Part shown: positions 6,846 through 14,835 of the stretch, in pieces
Numbering within the stretch: position 1 is the stretch's first letter
How the letters are laid out: the number at the start of each line of letters is the position of its first letter
NCBI GenBank assembly: GCA_050485385.1
Contig: JBJHBG010000097.1
Location: forward strand, 1 to 19,283
Length of the DNA stretch: 19,283 nt
Direction: 5' to 3'
Origin: RECO01 sp050485385
GTDB lineage: Bacteria; Pseudomonadota; Alphaproteobacteria; Geminicoccales; Geminicoccaceae
Made by a program: the position numbers and the translations under genes
The notes under the pieces: generated by a model
The model's input: the letters and a program-made list of their open reading frames with translations, nothing else
Database searches by the model: none
Told to the model about the DNA's origin: nothing

Positions 6846-8273
6846 GTGAAGCAACTGAGAGCCCCAAAGGCGTCGCTCGGCGATCTCGGAGCGGACGTCG
6901 CGGCGTCCGTCATCGCGGCGGCTGGTGACATCGCGCTCGTCATCGACGCGGCGGGCACCATCGTCGACGTCGCCTTCGACCCCGAGGAGCCGGCACTGCA
7001 GGGCTGCGGAACGTGGGTGGGCCGATCCTGGACGGAGACGGTCACCGTCGAGAGCCGGCCGAAGCTGGAAGCGTTGATGCGCGAGGCCGCCGCCAAGGCC
7101 GAGCCGCGCTGGCGCCAGATCAACCATCCCTCCGCCCGTGGCGCCGACCTCCCGGTGCTCTACGTCGCGGTCGACCTCGGCAGTGCCGGCCGCATCGTCG
7201 CCATCGGCCGCAATCTCCAGGCCATCGCCTCCCTCCAGCAGCGCTTGGTCGACGCCCAGCAGGCGATGGAGCGCGACTACGCGCGGCTCCGGCACGTCGA
7301 GACCCGCTATCGGCTGCTCTTCCAGATGTCGGCGGAAGCGCTCTTGATCGTCGACGCCACCACCCAGAAGGTGGTCGAGGCGAACGGTGCAGCGGCGCGG
7401 CTCCTGCGTGAGCCGTCGTCGAGCCTCGCCGGCCGGACGTTTCCAGAGGGATTCGATCCCGAGGGCACGCGGGCGGTGCAGGCGCTCCTGGCCGGCGTCC
7501 GGGCAACCGGCCGGGCGGACGACGTGCGCGTCGCCTGGGTCGACGGCCGGCCGGCGAGCGTCGTGACGGCTGCGCTGTTTCGCCAGGAGAGCGCCTCGCT
7601 GTTTCTCGTTCGCATCGCGGCGGCGGAGGCCGGCAGCGCCGATGCGGGACTGCCGAGCACCAAGGCCCGGTTGCTGGAGATCATCGAACTCGGGCCGGAC
7701 GGCTTCGTCGTCACCTCCATCGATGGCCGTGTACTCGCCGCCAATCCCGCTTTCCTCGACCTCGCCCAACTCGCGACCGAGGAGCAGTGCCGGGGCGAGC
7801 CGCTCGACCGCTGGCTCGGCCGCCGCGGCGTCGACCTCAACGTCCTCGTCGCCAACCTGCGCGAGCGCGGCGTCGTGCGCCTGTTCTCGACTCAACTCCA
7901 CGGCGAGTACGGCAGCGCGAGCGAGGTCGAGGTCTCGGCCGTATCGCTCACCGAATCGGGTACCCCGTGCTTCGGCTTCGCCATTCGCAACGTCGGCCGC
8001 AGGCTGAGTGCCGAGCCGCGGCCAGGGCGCGAGCTGCCGCGCTCGGTCGAGCAGCTCACCGAACTGGTGGGCCGCGTGTCGCTGAAGGACCTCGTGCGCG
8101 AGACCACCGACATGATCGAGCGCCTCTACATCGAGGCGGCCCTGGAGATGACCAACGACAACCGCGCTTCGGCGGCGGAGATGCTGGGGCTCAGTCGCCA
8201 GAGTCTCTATGTCAAGTTGCGCCGCTACGGCCTGATGACGCCGGGTGGGGAGGACGGCGACGATGCGCGCTGA
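6846..8273 (+). CDS. ppsR: Photosynthesis repressor PpsR/CrtJ (PAS-PAS-PAS-HTH)
   Basis: PpsR represses bch, crt and puc genes under oxygen by binding TGT-N12-ACA palindromes. The 475-residue product has an N-terminal PAS-like domain (about 20-125), a Q-linker helix with QQRLVDAQQAMERDYARLRHVETRYR (131-156, shown whole only for its position), PAS1 (about 157-257), PAS2 (about 272-385) and a Fis-type helix-turn-helix (about 430-463) ending in EMLGLSRQSLYVKLRRYGL. The only cysteines are 54, 315 and 375. None is near the position of the Rhodobacter redox cysteine in PAS1 (about 250) and none is in the HTH, where Tyr428 seems to occupy the place of the second one. The start is a GTG with GGAGGG 11 nt upstream; an ATG at 6827 is out of frame. 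The stop overlaps bchG by 11 nt. Confidence 0.97.
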   Translation: MKQLRAPKASLGDLGADVAASVIAAAGDIALVIDAAGTIVDVAFDPEEPALQGCGTWVGRSWTETVTVESRPKLEALMREAAAKAEPRWRQINHPSARGADLPVLYVAVDLGSAGRIVAIGRNLQAIASLQQRLVDAQQAMERDYARLRHVETRYRLLFQMSAEALLIVDATTQKVVEANGAAARLLREPSSSLAGRTFPEGFDPEGTRAVQALLAGVRATGRADDVRVAWVDGRPASVVTAALFRQESASLFLVRIAAAEAGSADAGLPSTKARLLEIIELGPDGFVVTSIDGRVLAANPAFLDLAQLATEEQCRGEPLDRWLGRRGVDLNVLVANLRERGVVRLFSTQLHGEYGSASEVEVSAVSLTESGTPCFGFAIRNVGRRLSAEPRPGRELPRSVEQLTELVGRVSLKDLVRETTDMIERLYIEAALEMTNDNRASAAEMLGLSRQSLYVKLRRYGLMTPGGEDGDDAR

Positions 8274-9174
8274 AGCGGCCGGCGCGAGCTGGCCGCAGCC
8301 GCGCGCCGTCCTGGAGCTGCTGAAGCCCATTACCTGGTTTCCGCCGATGTGGGCGTTTGCCTGCGGCGTCGTCTCGGCGGGCGTGCCGCTGGCCGAGCGC
8401 TGGACGGTGCTCGTCCTCGGCGTGATCCTCGCCGGCCCCTTGGTCTGCGCCACCAGCCAGGCGGTCAACGACTGGTACGACCGCCATGTCGACGCCATCA
8501 ACGAGCCGCATCGGCCGATCCCTTCGGGCCGCATGCCCGGCCGCTGGGGCCTCTACGTCGCCATTCTCTGGACGCTCCTGTCGCTCCTGGTGGCAACCGC
8601 GCTGGGGCCTTGGGGGTTCGGCGCCGCCGTGGTCGCCCTGGCACTGGCTTGGGCCTACAGCGCCCCGCCCTTCCGGCTCAAGGCGAATGGTTGGTGGGGC
8701 AACAGCGCCGTCGGCATCTGCTACGAGGGCGTGCCCTGGTTCACGGCGGCGGCCATCATGGCTGCCGCCTTCCCCGACCCGCGCATCGTGCTCGTCGCCT
8801 TCCTCTACAGCGCCGGCGCCCACGGCATCATGACGCTCAACGACTTCAAGTCGGTCGAGGGCGACCGCCGCATGGGGCTGGGCTCGCTGCCGGTGCAACT
8901 CGGCGAGGCGAGGGCGGCCAAGCTCGCCTGTTGGGTCATGGCGGTGCCGCAGGTGGCCGTCATCGGGCTTCTCCTCTGGTGGGCCCTGCCGATCTACGCG
9001 CTGGCCGTCACCGGCGTGCTGGCGGCGCAGATCGTCCTGATGGCACGCCTCCTGCGCGATCCGAAGGCACTGGCGCCCTGGTACAACGGCACCGGCATCG
9101 TCCTCTACGTCGCCGGCATGATGGTTTCGGCTTTCGCGCTGCGCGCGCTGATCCAGGCCGAGGTCGGCGCATGA
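8263..9174 (+). CDS. bchG: Bacteriochlorophyll a synthase (prenyltransferase)
   Basis: BchG esterifies bacteriochlorophyllide a with geranylgeranyl (or phytyl) diphosphate in the membrane, the penultimate stage of bacteriochlorophyll synthesis. It is a UbiA-superfamily protein of 303 residues with about eight or nine membrane segments. The first prenyl-diphosphate/Mg motif is NDWYDRHVDAINEPHRPIPS (69-88) and the second lies at 193-201 (NDFKSVEGD), both complete. The ATG at 8263 is chosen because GGGGAGGA lies 8 nt upstream; a GTG at 8245 would add six residues but would have the ribosome site inside the gene. It overlaps the ppsR end by 11 nt and the next gene by ATGA, so translation is probably coupled. 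Confidence 0.97.
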   Translation: MRAEAAGASWPQPRAVLELLKPITWFPPMWAFACGVVSAGVPLAERWTVLVLGVILAGPLVCATSQAVNDWYDRHVDAINEPHRPIPSGRMPGRWGLYVAILWTLLSLLVATALGPWGFGAAVVALALAWAYSAPPFRLKANGWWGNSAVGICYEGVPWFTAAAIMAAAFPDPRIVLVAFLYSAGAHGIMTLNDFKSVEGDRRMGLGSLPVQLGEARAAKLACWVMAVPQVAVIGLLLWWALPIYALAVTGVLAAQIVLMARLLRDPKALAPWYNGTGIVLYVAGMMVSAFALRALIQAEVGA

Positions 9175-10505
9175 CGGCATCGGCGCGGCTCGGTTGGCTC
9201 GGCATCGTCAGGCTCGGTTTGGTGCAGATGGCGCTCGGTGCCGTGGTCATCCTGACCACCGCCACCCTCAACCGGGTGATGGTGGTCGAGTGGATGCTGC
9301 CGGCCGTCCTGCCGGGCCTGCTCGCCGGCATCCACCACGCGGTCCAGCTCCTGCGCCCGCGCTGGGGCTACGGCTCCGACATGGGCGGCCGGCGCACGCC
9401 CTGGATCGTCGGTGGCATGGCGGTCCTCGCGACCGGCGGCTGGGTTGCCGCCATCGCCACGGCCTGGATGGGCACGGCCACGGCACCGGGCATCGCCCTC
9501 GCCGCGGTCGGCTACTTCCTGGTCGGTGTCGGTACCGGTGCTGCCGGCACCAACCTGCTGGTGCTGGTCGCCGCGCGCACGGCACCGGAGCGGCGGCCGG
9601 CCGCCGCCACCATCTGCTGGATCCTGATGATCTCCGGCTTCGTGGTTGCCGCGGCCCTGGCCGGCTCCATGCTCGATCCGTTCTCGCCGGCGCGGCTGGT
9701 GGCCGTCAGCGGCGCGGTGTCGCTGGCGGCGGTGCTGGTCACCTCGCTCGCGGTCGTCGGCATCGAGGGCCGGCGTGCGGCCACGGTCCCGGCGCCGGCC
9801 GCACGTCCCGGCTTTTTCGTGGCGCTGCGCGAGGTGTGGGACGAGCCGCGCGCCCGGTTGTTCACCCTGTTCGTCTTCGTCGCCATGCTCGGCTATGCCG
9901 GTCAGCACCTGATCCTGGAGCCGTTCGCCGGCCTCGTCTTCGGCTTCACCCCAGGCGAGTCGACCCGCCTCGCCAGCCTCCAATATGGCGGCGTCCTGGC
10001 GGGGCTGGTGGGGGTCGGCGTGATCGCCACGCTCGCGGGCGAGGGGCGCCGACGCATGCTGCGCGCCTGGGCGGTGGTCGGCTGTCTTGCCTCGGCGGCG
10101 GCGCTGGCCGGGCTCGCGGCCGGTGCGGCGATCGGTCCGGCTTGGCCCCTGCGCGGCAACGTGTTCGTGCTCGGTTTCGCAAATGGCGCCTTCGCGGCGG
10201 CGGCGATCGGCTCGATGATGGGTCTGGTCGACGTCGGTCGCCGCTCGCGCGAGGGCGTGCGCATGGGGCTTTGGGGGGCCGCACAGGCGATGGCGATGGG
10301 CTTTGGCGGCTTGATCGGGGCCGGGGCGGTCGACCTCGGGCGGCTCCTGCTCGGCGCCACCGCACCGGCCTTCGCCGCGGTCTTTCTGGCCGAGGCGCTG
10401 TTGTTCCTGGTAGCCGCCGGCCTCGCCGTCCGCGTCGCGCGTTCGCTCGACGCGGCCTCCGTCCCGACCGCACCCGGCGCGACCTTCGCCGGCGCCGTCC
10501 GCTAG
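9171..10505 (+). CDS. PucC/LhaA-family MFS-like membrane protein
   Basis: This is a 444-residue polytopic protein of the BCD/PucC family of the major facilitator superfamily, with about twelve hydrophobic segments. Relatives (PucC, LhaA, the gene between bchG and bchP called orf428 or bch2, and G115) help assemble light-harvesting complexes, probably by handling bacteriochlorophyll. Family marks visible include WGYGSDMGGRRTPWIVGG near 65-82 (after LLRPR), the NRVMVVE segment near 34-40, QHLILEPFAGLVFGFTPGES in the second half, and MGLWGAAQAMAMGFGGLIGA near 365-384. The ATG at 9171 overlaps the bchG stop and has GAGG 7 nt upstream. Its place between bchG and bchP, rather than next to puf, puh or puc genes, points to the orf428-type member. 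Substrate is not shown by the sequence. Confidence 0.93.
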   Translation: MTASARLGWLGIVRLGLVQMALGAVVILTTATLNRVMVVEWMLPAVLPGLLAGIHHAVQLLRPRWGYGSDMGGRRTPWIVGGMAVLATGGWVAAIATAWMGTATAPGIALAAVGYFLVGVGTGAAGTNLLVLVAARTAPERRPAAATICWILMISGFVVAAALAGSMLDPFSPARLVAVSGAVSLAAVLVTSLAVVGIEGRRAATVPAPAARPGFFVALREVWDEPRARLFTLFVFVAMLGYAGQHLILEPFAGLVFGFTPGESTRLASLQYGGVLAGLVGVGVIATLAGEGRRRMLRAWAVVGCLASAAALAGLAAGAAIGPAWPLRGNVFVLGFANGAFAAAAIGSMMGLVDVGRRSREGVRMGLWGAAQAMAMGFGGLIGAGAVDLGRLLLGATAPAFAAVFLAEALLFLVAAGLAVRVARSLDAASVPTAPGATFAGAVR

Positions 10506-10519
10506 AGAAGGAAAGCCCG

Positions 10520-11725
10520 ATGCACGCAGCCATGTCCGAGCGATTCGATGCGGTCGTCGTCGGCGGCGGTCCGGCCGGCGCCACCGCCGCCTGCGAGTTG
10601 GCGCTGAACGGGCGCCGCGTTCTCCTGCTCGACCGCGCGGGACGCATCAAGCCCTGCGGTGGCGCCATCCCGCCACGGGCGATCCAGGAGTTCGCCATCC
10701 CGGACTCCATGCTGGTCGCCAAGATCAAGACGGCGCGGATCGTGTCGCCGACCGCGAAGTGCGTCGACATCCCGATCGACGGCGGCTTCGTCGGCATGGT
10801 CGACCGTGAGCACTTCGACGAGTGGCTACGCCAGCGTGCCGTTGCCGCCGGCGCTGAACGGCGCACCGGCACCTTCGAGCGCATCACCCGCGAGGACGAC
10901 GGCACGGTGGTGGTGCATTACGCGCCTGGACGCGGCCACGCCAAGGATGCGGTCGAGACGGTGCGGACCCGCGCGGTCATCGGCGCCGACGGCGCCCGCT
11001 CCACCGTCGGCCGCCAGGAGGTGCCGGGCGCCGACACCATCCCGTACGTCTTCGCCTATCACGAGATCGTCGAAGCGCCCTCGACGAATGCCGCGGACTT
11101 CGACGGCACGCGCTGCGACGTCCACTACCGGGGCTCGGTTTCCCCCGACTTCTACGGCTGGGTGTTCCCCCATGGCTGCACCGTCAGCGTCGGCACCGGC
11201 AGCGCCCATAAGGGCTTCTCGCTGCGCGGCTCGACCGCGACGCTCCGCGAGATGGTGGGCCTCGACCGTGCCGCCACGATCCGCCACGAGGGCGCCCCGA
11301 TCCCGCTCCGGCCGCTCGACCGTTGGGACAACGGGCGCGACGTGGTGCTGGCCGGCGACGCCGCGGGCGTCGTGGCGCCGGCCTCGGGCGAGGGCATCTT
11401 CTATGCCATGCTCGGCGGCCGGCTCGCCGCCGAAGCGGTGGGTGCGTTCTGCGAGAAGGGCGATGCCCGCGCCCTTACCACGGCGCGCAAGCGGTTCATG
11501 CGCACGCATGGCGGGGTGTTCTGGATCCTCGGGATGATGCAGCGCTACTGGTACACAACCGACGAGCGGCGCGAGCGCTTCGTTGCCATATGCCGCGACA
11601 AGGACGTCCAGGAACTGACCTTCGACGCCTACATGAACAAAGAGTTGGTCAAGGCCAAGCCGCTGGCCCACGTCCGCATCTTCTTCAAGAACATCGCGCA
11701 CCTGACCCGGCTGGTGCCGGCCTGA
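10520..11725 (+). CDS. bchP: Geranylgeranyl reductase (bacteriochlorophyll/diphosphate)
   Basis: BchP reduces three double bonds of the geranylgeranyl tail to phytyl, finishing bacteriochlorophyll a. It is a 401-residue FAD-dependent oxidoreductase. The N-terminal dinucleotide site is VVVGGGPAGATAACELA (12-28). KPCGGAIPPRA follows at 44-54, VIGADGARSTVGRQ lies at 153-166, and the second FAD motif is VLAGDAAGVVAPASGEGIFY (276-295). The C-terminal segment GMMQRYWYTTDERRERFVAI and then CRDKDVQELTFDAYMNKEL is typical of BchP. The ATG at 10520 follows GAAGGAAAG by a normal gap; an ATG at 10532 is a second possibility. It is the last gene of the rightward operon and of the photosynthesis cluster here; no idi follows, unlike some relatives. 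Confidence 0.97.
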   Translation: MHAAMSERFDAVVVGGGPAGATAACELALNGRRVLLLDRAGRIKPCGGAIPPRAIQEFAIPDSMLVAKIKTARIVSPTAKCVDIPIDGGFVGMVDREHFDEWLRQRAVAAGAERRTGTFERITREDDGTVVVHYAPGRGHAKDAVETVRTRAVIGADGARSTVGRQEVPGADTIPYVFAYHEIVEAPSTNAADFDGTRCDVHYRGSVSPDFYGWVFPHGCTVSVGTGSAHKGFSLRGSTATLREMVGLDRAATIRHEGAPIPLRPLDRWDNGRDVVLAGDAAGVVAPASGEGIFYAMLGGRLAAEAVGAFCEKGDARALTTARKRFMRTHGGVFWILGMMQRYWYTTDERRERFVAICRDKDVQELTFDAYMNKELVKAKPLAHVRIFFKNIAHLTRLVPA

Positions 11726-11726
11726 C

Positions 11727-11752
11727 GCGGCGGGATCAGCCCGTCCCGCCGC
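11727..11752. terminator. Bidirectional hairpin between bchP and the convergent carboxypeptidase gene
   Basis: A perfect 9-bp stem GCGGCGGGA (11727-11735) / TCCCGCCGC (11744-11752) has an 8-nt loop. It starts one base after the bchP stop, and the other gene's stop lies in the loop. Neither side has a T-run, so termination would be imperfect or Rho-assisted. Confidence 0.5.
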
Positions 11753-13154
11753 CGGTGACGATCCGCGTCTCCAGCCCGCGCCGCTCGACCACGAAACAGG
11801 CCTGCCCTTGAGCTTGAAGCTGGCCGCACGCGGCGCTGGCGCGCGCCGCATCGAGGCCCATCCGCCGCGCCCGATAGAGCGTCCGGCCGGACTGGTCGGT
11901 CGCCGACACCTCCACCGCCGAGCCCTGGAGCGCGGCCCGCGCCCGCTCCAGCACGCCGTCCGCCGCGCGATGGGCGGCGACGGCCGTGTCGAATGCGCCG
12001 ATCTGCACGCCGAAGCTGCGGCTGACGTCGACCGCCGCGACCTCGGCCAAGGCGGTTGCCGGTGGCGGTGCCTCGTGCGCGCCCTCGCCGGAGCCTTGCT
12101 CCGTCGATTCCGGCGTGATCACCACCCGCAACGGCTCGATCTGGCCGGGCACACGATCGGCGGCGGCGCGGTTACGCGGTGCCGTCACGAGCTGCACCGT
12201 CTCGCGGCCGTCGTCGACGAGGTCCGGGCGGCGTTGCGGCGCGGCTTCGACCGTCGCGTCCGCTGCGGCCGTCTGGACCGGGGCAGCGGCCGGCGCGACG
12301 CCGCTCGGCCGGCGCGGGCTGGGCGCCACGGCGACCCGCGTCGTCGGCATGCGGGCGGCACGGGCGAAGGCGTCGTCGAGCAGCTCGATCATGTGCGCGT
12401 TGCGGGTGGCGGCGGTTCGACCGCCGATGACGACGCCGATCAGCCGGCGGCCGTTGCGTTCGGCCGACGAGACGAGGTTGAAGCCCGACGCGCGGATGTA
12501 GCCGGTCTTGATGCCGTCGACGCCGTCATAGGCGGTAAGCAGTCGGTTGTGGTTGCCGTGGACCGTTCCCTCGAACACGAAGCGACGGGTCGAGAACAGG
12601 TGGTAGTAATGCGGAAAATCGCGCTGCAGGCGTAGACCCAGGAGCGCCATGTCGCGAGCGGTCGTGCGCTGCGCGTCGTTCGGCAGGCCCGATGCATTGC
12701 GGAAGGTCGTATTGCGCAGCCCCAACCGATGGGCGCGCTCGGTCATCATGCGGGCGAAGCCGGCCTCGGTGCCGCCGAGCGCTTCGGCGATCACCACCGC
12801 TGCATCGTTGGCCGAGCGGGTGACCAGCGCCGACATGACATCGCGAACGGCGATGCGCTGGCCGACGCGGAGACCGAGCTTCGAGGGCGGACGCGAGGCC
12901 GCCTCGCGCGAGACGGGCAGCATCTGCGCCGCCGTGAGGCGGCCCTGATCGAGCGCCTCGAACGTCATGTACAGCGTCATCATCTTGGTGAGCGACGCCG
13001 GATAGACCCACCGGTCGGCGTTCCGCTCGTGCAACACCTGACCGGTGTGCGCGTCGATCACGATCGAGGCGTAACGGCGCGCCTCCGCCGCCGAAGGCAC
13101 CGCGAGCCAAGCGACGAGGGCGAGTGTCACCACGCCCGTCCAGAACCGTTGCAC
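11736..13154 (-). CDS. Periplasmic D-alanyl-D-alanine carboxypeptidase with C-terminal SPOR domain
   Basis: This is a low-molecular-weight penicillin-binding protein (peptidase S11, DacA/DacF type) that trims the terminal D-Ala from peptidoglycan pentapeptides in the periplasm. The 472-residue product has a signal peptide (about 1-25, cleavage near AEA). All three active-site motifs are present: Ser54-Leu-Thr-Lys57, Ser114-Ala-Asn116 and Lys216-Thr-Gly218. An Ala/Pro-rich linker (about 270-378) leads to a SPOR domain (about 380-457, FGVQIGAF to GQACFVVE) with Cys443 and Cys453. SPOR domains bind glycan stripped of peptides at the septum, so a division-site role is likely. The start is a GTG with GGAGG 7 nt upstream. 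The 215 nt between it and purB hold no gene and no promoter I can name with confidence. Confidence 0.93.
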   Translation of the reverse strand: MQRFWTGVVTLALVAWLAVPSAAEARRYASIVIDAHTGQVLHERNADRWVYPASLTKMMTLYMTFEALDQGRLTAAQMLPVSREAASRPPSKLGLRVGQRIAVRDVMSALVTRSANDAAVVIAEALGGTEAGFARMMTERAHRLGLRNTTFRNASGLPNDAQRTTARDMALLGLRLQRDFPHYYHLFSTRRFVFEGTVHGNHNRLLTAYDGVDGIKTGYIRASGFNLVSSAERNGRRLIGVVIGGRTAATRNAHMIELLDDAFARAARMPTTRVAVAPSPRRPSGVAPAAAPVQTAAADATVEAAPQRRPDLVDDGRETVQLVTAPRNRAAADRVPGQIEPLRVVITPESTEQGSGEGAHEAPPPATALAEVAAVDVSRSFGVQIGAFDTAVAAHRAADGVLERARAALQGSAVEVSATDQSGRTLYRARRMGLDAARASAACGQLQAQGQACFVVERRGLETRIVTGGGTG

Positions 13155-13369
13155 CTCGTCACCTCCGCTCGTGGGCCGGCACGCCGACGGTTGAAGATGG
13201 TAGAAATCAACCCGTTAGGGGAACGAGTCGCACCTCTACACGAAAGAATCGGTGGAGACGATAGGCAAGGCACCCAAATTCGCGTCGAGCGCGATAGCTG
13301 TTGCGCGTCTGCATCGCTTCCCGACGTTGACCCTAGCGAATCGTGGTTACCGGAAGGTTGACGCGGTCG

Positions 13370-14695
13370 TCAGCCGGCCTCGCTTTCGCCGAACACGCGG
13401 CTGAAGATCGTGTCGACGTGGGCCGTGTGGTAGTCGAGGTCGAACAAGCGCTCCAAGCTCGCCGCGTCCAAGTGGCGTCCGACCGACGGGTCTTCCGCCA
13501 AGAGGTCGCGCAGCGGCCGTCCCTCTTGCCAGGCGCGCATCGCTTGGCGCTGCACCACCTCGTAGGCCTGCTGCCGTGGCAGCCCGGCCGCGGTGAGTGC
13601 CAGCAGCACGCGTTGCGAATGCACGAGCCCGTGGGTGCGATCCAGATTGGCCTGCATCCGTTCCGGAAAGACGACGAGGTCGGCGACCAGCCCGGCAAGC
13701 CGACCGAGGGCGAAGTCGAGCAGGATGCAGGCCTCCGGCAGAGCGATGCGCTCGACCGAGCTGTGCGAGATGTCCCGCTCGTGCCAGAGCGCCACGTTCT
13801 CCAGGCTGGGGCCGACCTGGGCGCGGATCAGCCGGGCGAGGCCGGTCAGGTTCTCGCTCAGCACGGGGTTGCGCTTGTGCGGCATGGCGGAGCTGCCCTT
13901 CTGCCCCTGGCCGAACGCCTCCTCCGCCTCGCCCACCTCGGTCCGCTGCAAATGGCGGATCTCGACCGCGAGGCGCTCGATCGCCGCCGCCGTGACCGCC
14001 AGTGCGCAGACGAATGCGGCATGACGGTCGCGCGGGATGACCTGGGTGGAGACGGGCTCCGGTGCCAAACCGAAGCGCTGGGCGACCATCGCCTCGACCC
14101 TCGGGTCGATGTTGGCGAAGGTCCCGACCGCACCGGATATGGCACAGGTGGCGATCTCCTCCCTCGCCGTCTCCAGCCGTCGTCGCGCCCGCTGGAACTC
14201 GGCATGGTGACCGGCGAGCTTGACGCCGAAGGTCGTGGGCTCGGCGTGGATGCCGTGCGAGCGGCCGATGCACAGCGTGCGCTCGTGCTCGAAGGCGCGC
14301 CGCCGGAGCGCGTCGAGCACCGCGTCCACGTCGGCCAACAGGAGATCGCTCGCTTGGCTGAGTTGGATGGCGAGCGTGGTGTCCAACAGGTCGGACGAGG
14401 TCATGCCGAGGTGGAGGAAGCGGGCCTCGGCGCCGACCACGGCCTCGACGTGGGTGAGAAAGGCGATGACGTCGTGGCGGGTCGTCCGCTCGATCTCCTC
14501 GACCCGTGCGGGGTCGATCAGCCGGGCGCGCTCGGCGTCGGCGCGCTGGCGCAGGACGGCGATGGGCGTGCGTGGCAACAGGTCCAGGTCGGCCATCGCC
14601 TCGGCGACCGCGAGCTCTACGTCGAGCCATATCTCCAGCTTCGCGGCGGGCTCGAACAGGCCGGCCATCGCCGGGCGGCTATAGCGGGGGATCAT
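13370..14695 (-). CDS. purB: Adenylosuccinate lyase
   Basis: PurB cleaves SAICAR to AICAR and adenylosuccinate to AMP, releasing fumarate in both reactions of purine synthesis. It is a cytoplasmic homotetramer of the fumarase/aspartase superfamily. The 441-residue product matches the bacterial short type. The superfamily signature loop GSSAMPHKRNP is at 267-277 with the catalytic serine, HLGMTSSD is at 95-102, and GRSHGIHAEPTTFG with His147 and His150 lies at 144-157. The ATG at 14695 gives the usual MIPRYSRP N-terminus; upstream purines are weak. The gene is divergent from the transporter gene across 136 nt and lies 215 nt upstream of the carboxypeptidase gene. It is an ordinary housekeeping gene and marks the end of the photosynthesis region. 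Confidence 0.98.
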   Translation of the reverse strand: MIPRYSRPAMAGLFEPAAKLEIWLDVELAVAEAMADLDLLPRTPIAVLRQRADAERARLIDPARVEEIERTTRHDVIAFLTHVEAVVGAEARFLHLGMTSSDLLDTTLAIQLSQASDLLLADVDAVLDALRRRAFEHERTLCIGRSHGIHAEPTTFGVKLAGHHAEFQRARRRLETAREEIATCAISGAVGTFANIDPRVEAMVAQRFGLAPEPVSTQVIPRDRHAAFVCALAVTAAAIERLAVEIRHLQRTEVGEAEEAFGQGQKGSSAMPHKRNPVLSENLTGLARLIRAQVGPSLENVALWHERDISHSSVERIALPEACILLDFALGRLAGLVADLVVFPERMQANLDRTHGLVHSQRVLLALTAAGLPRQQAYEVVQRQAMRAWQEGRPLRDLLAEDPSVGRHLDAASLERLFDLDYHTAHVDTIFSRVFGESEAG

Positions 14696-14738
14696 GGCGG
14701 GAATCGGTCTCCGGGCGTTGTCGGCGGCGCTGCGGGCA

Positions 14739-14758
14739 GCTAGGCGTTAGCACCTAGC
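14739..14758. repeat. CTAG-containing inverted repeat in the purB/transporter divergent region
   Basis: GCTAGG (14739-14744) and CCTAGC (14753-14758) are exact inverted copies separated by 8 nt. CTAG is generally rare in proteobacterial DNA. The position, between divergent starts, fits an operator; a weak RNA hairpin is also possible. Confidence 0.4.
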
Positions 14759-14784
14759 AGACCGCATCCGTCGAGAGGAACCCC

Positions 14785-14835
14785 TTGGCCGGACTCCCGC
14801 CCGCCGCTGCCGCCGCCGCCGCGGTCGGGACATGA
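14785..14835 (+). other. Possible 16-codon leader ORF coupled to the transporter start
   Basis: A TTG preceded by GAGAGGAA opens a short frame reading MAGLPPAAAAAAAVGT whose stop overlaps the next ATG as ATGA. It is Ala-rich because of a run of GCC codons. It may be a leader for translational coupling, since the transporter ATG itself has only a weak ribosome site, but a chance frame in GC-rich DNA is at least as likely. Confidence 0.2.

Noticed and set aside
8245..8262. GTG start for bchG at 8245
   Set aside because: The strong GGGGAGGA lies downstream of it and is correctly placed for the ATG at 8263.
5633..8534. Long minus-strand frames opposite ppaA, ppsR and bchG
   Set aside because: Their translations are low-complexity Arg/Ala/His-rich and match no family, while the plus strand encodes clear family members.
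8349..9170. Extension of the PucC-like frame upstream into bchG
   Set aside because: It is an open shadow frame; the ATGA overlap at 9171 with GAGG upstream gives the normal N-terminus.
13155..13369. Gene or clear promoter between purB and the carboxypeptidase gene
   Set aside because: The 215-nt stretch is less GC-rich and probably holds the carboxypeptidase promoter, but no hexamer pair or small gene was convincing.
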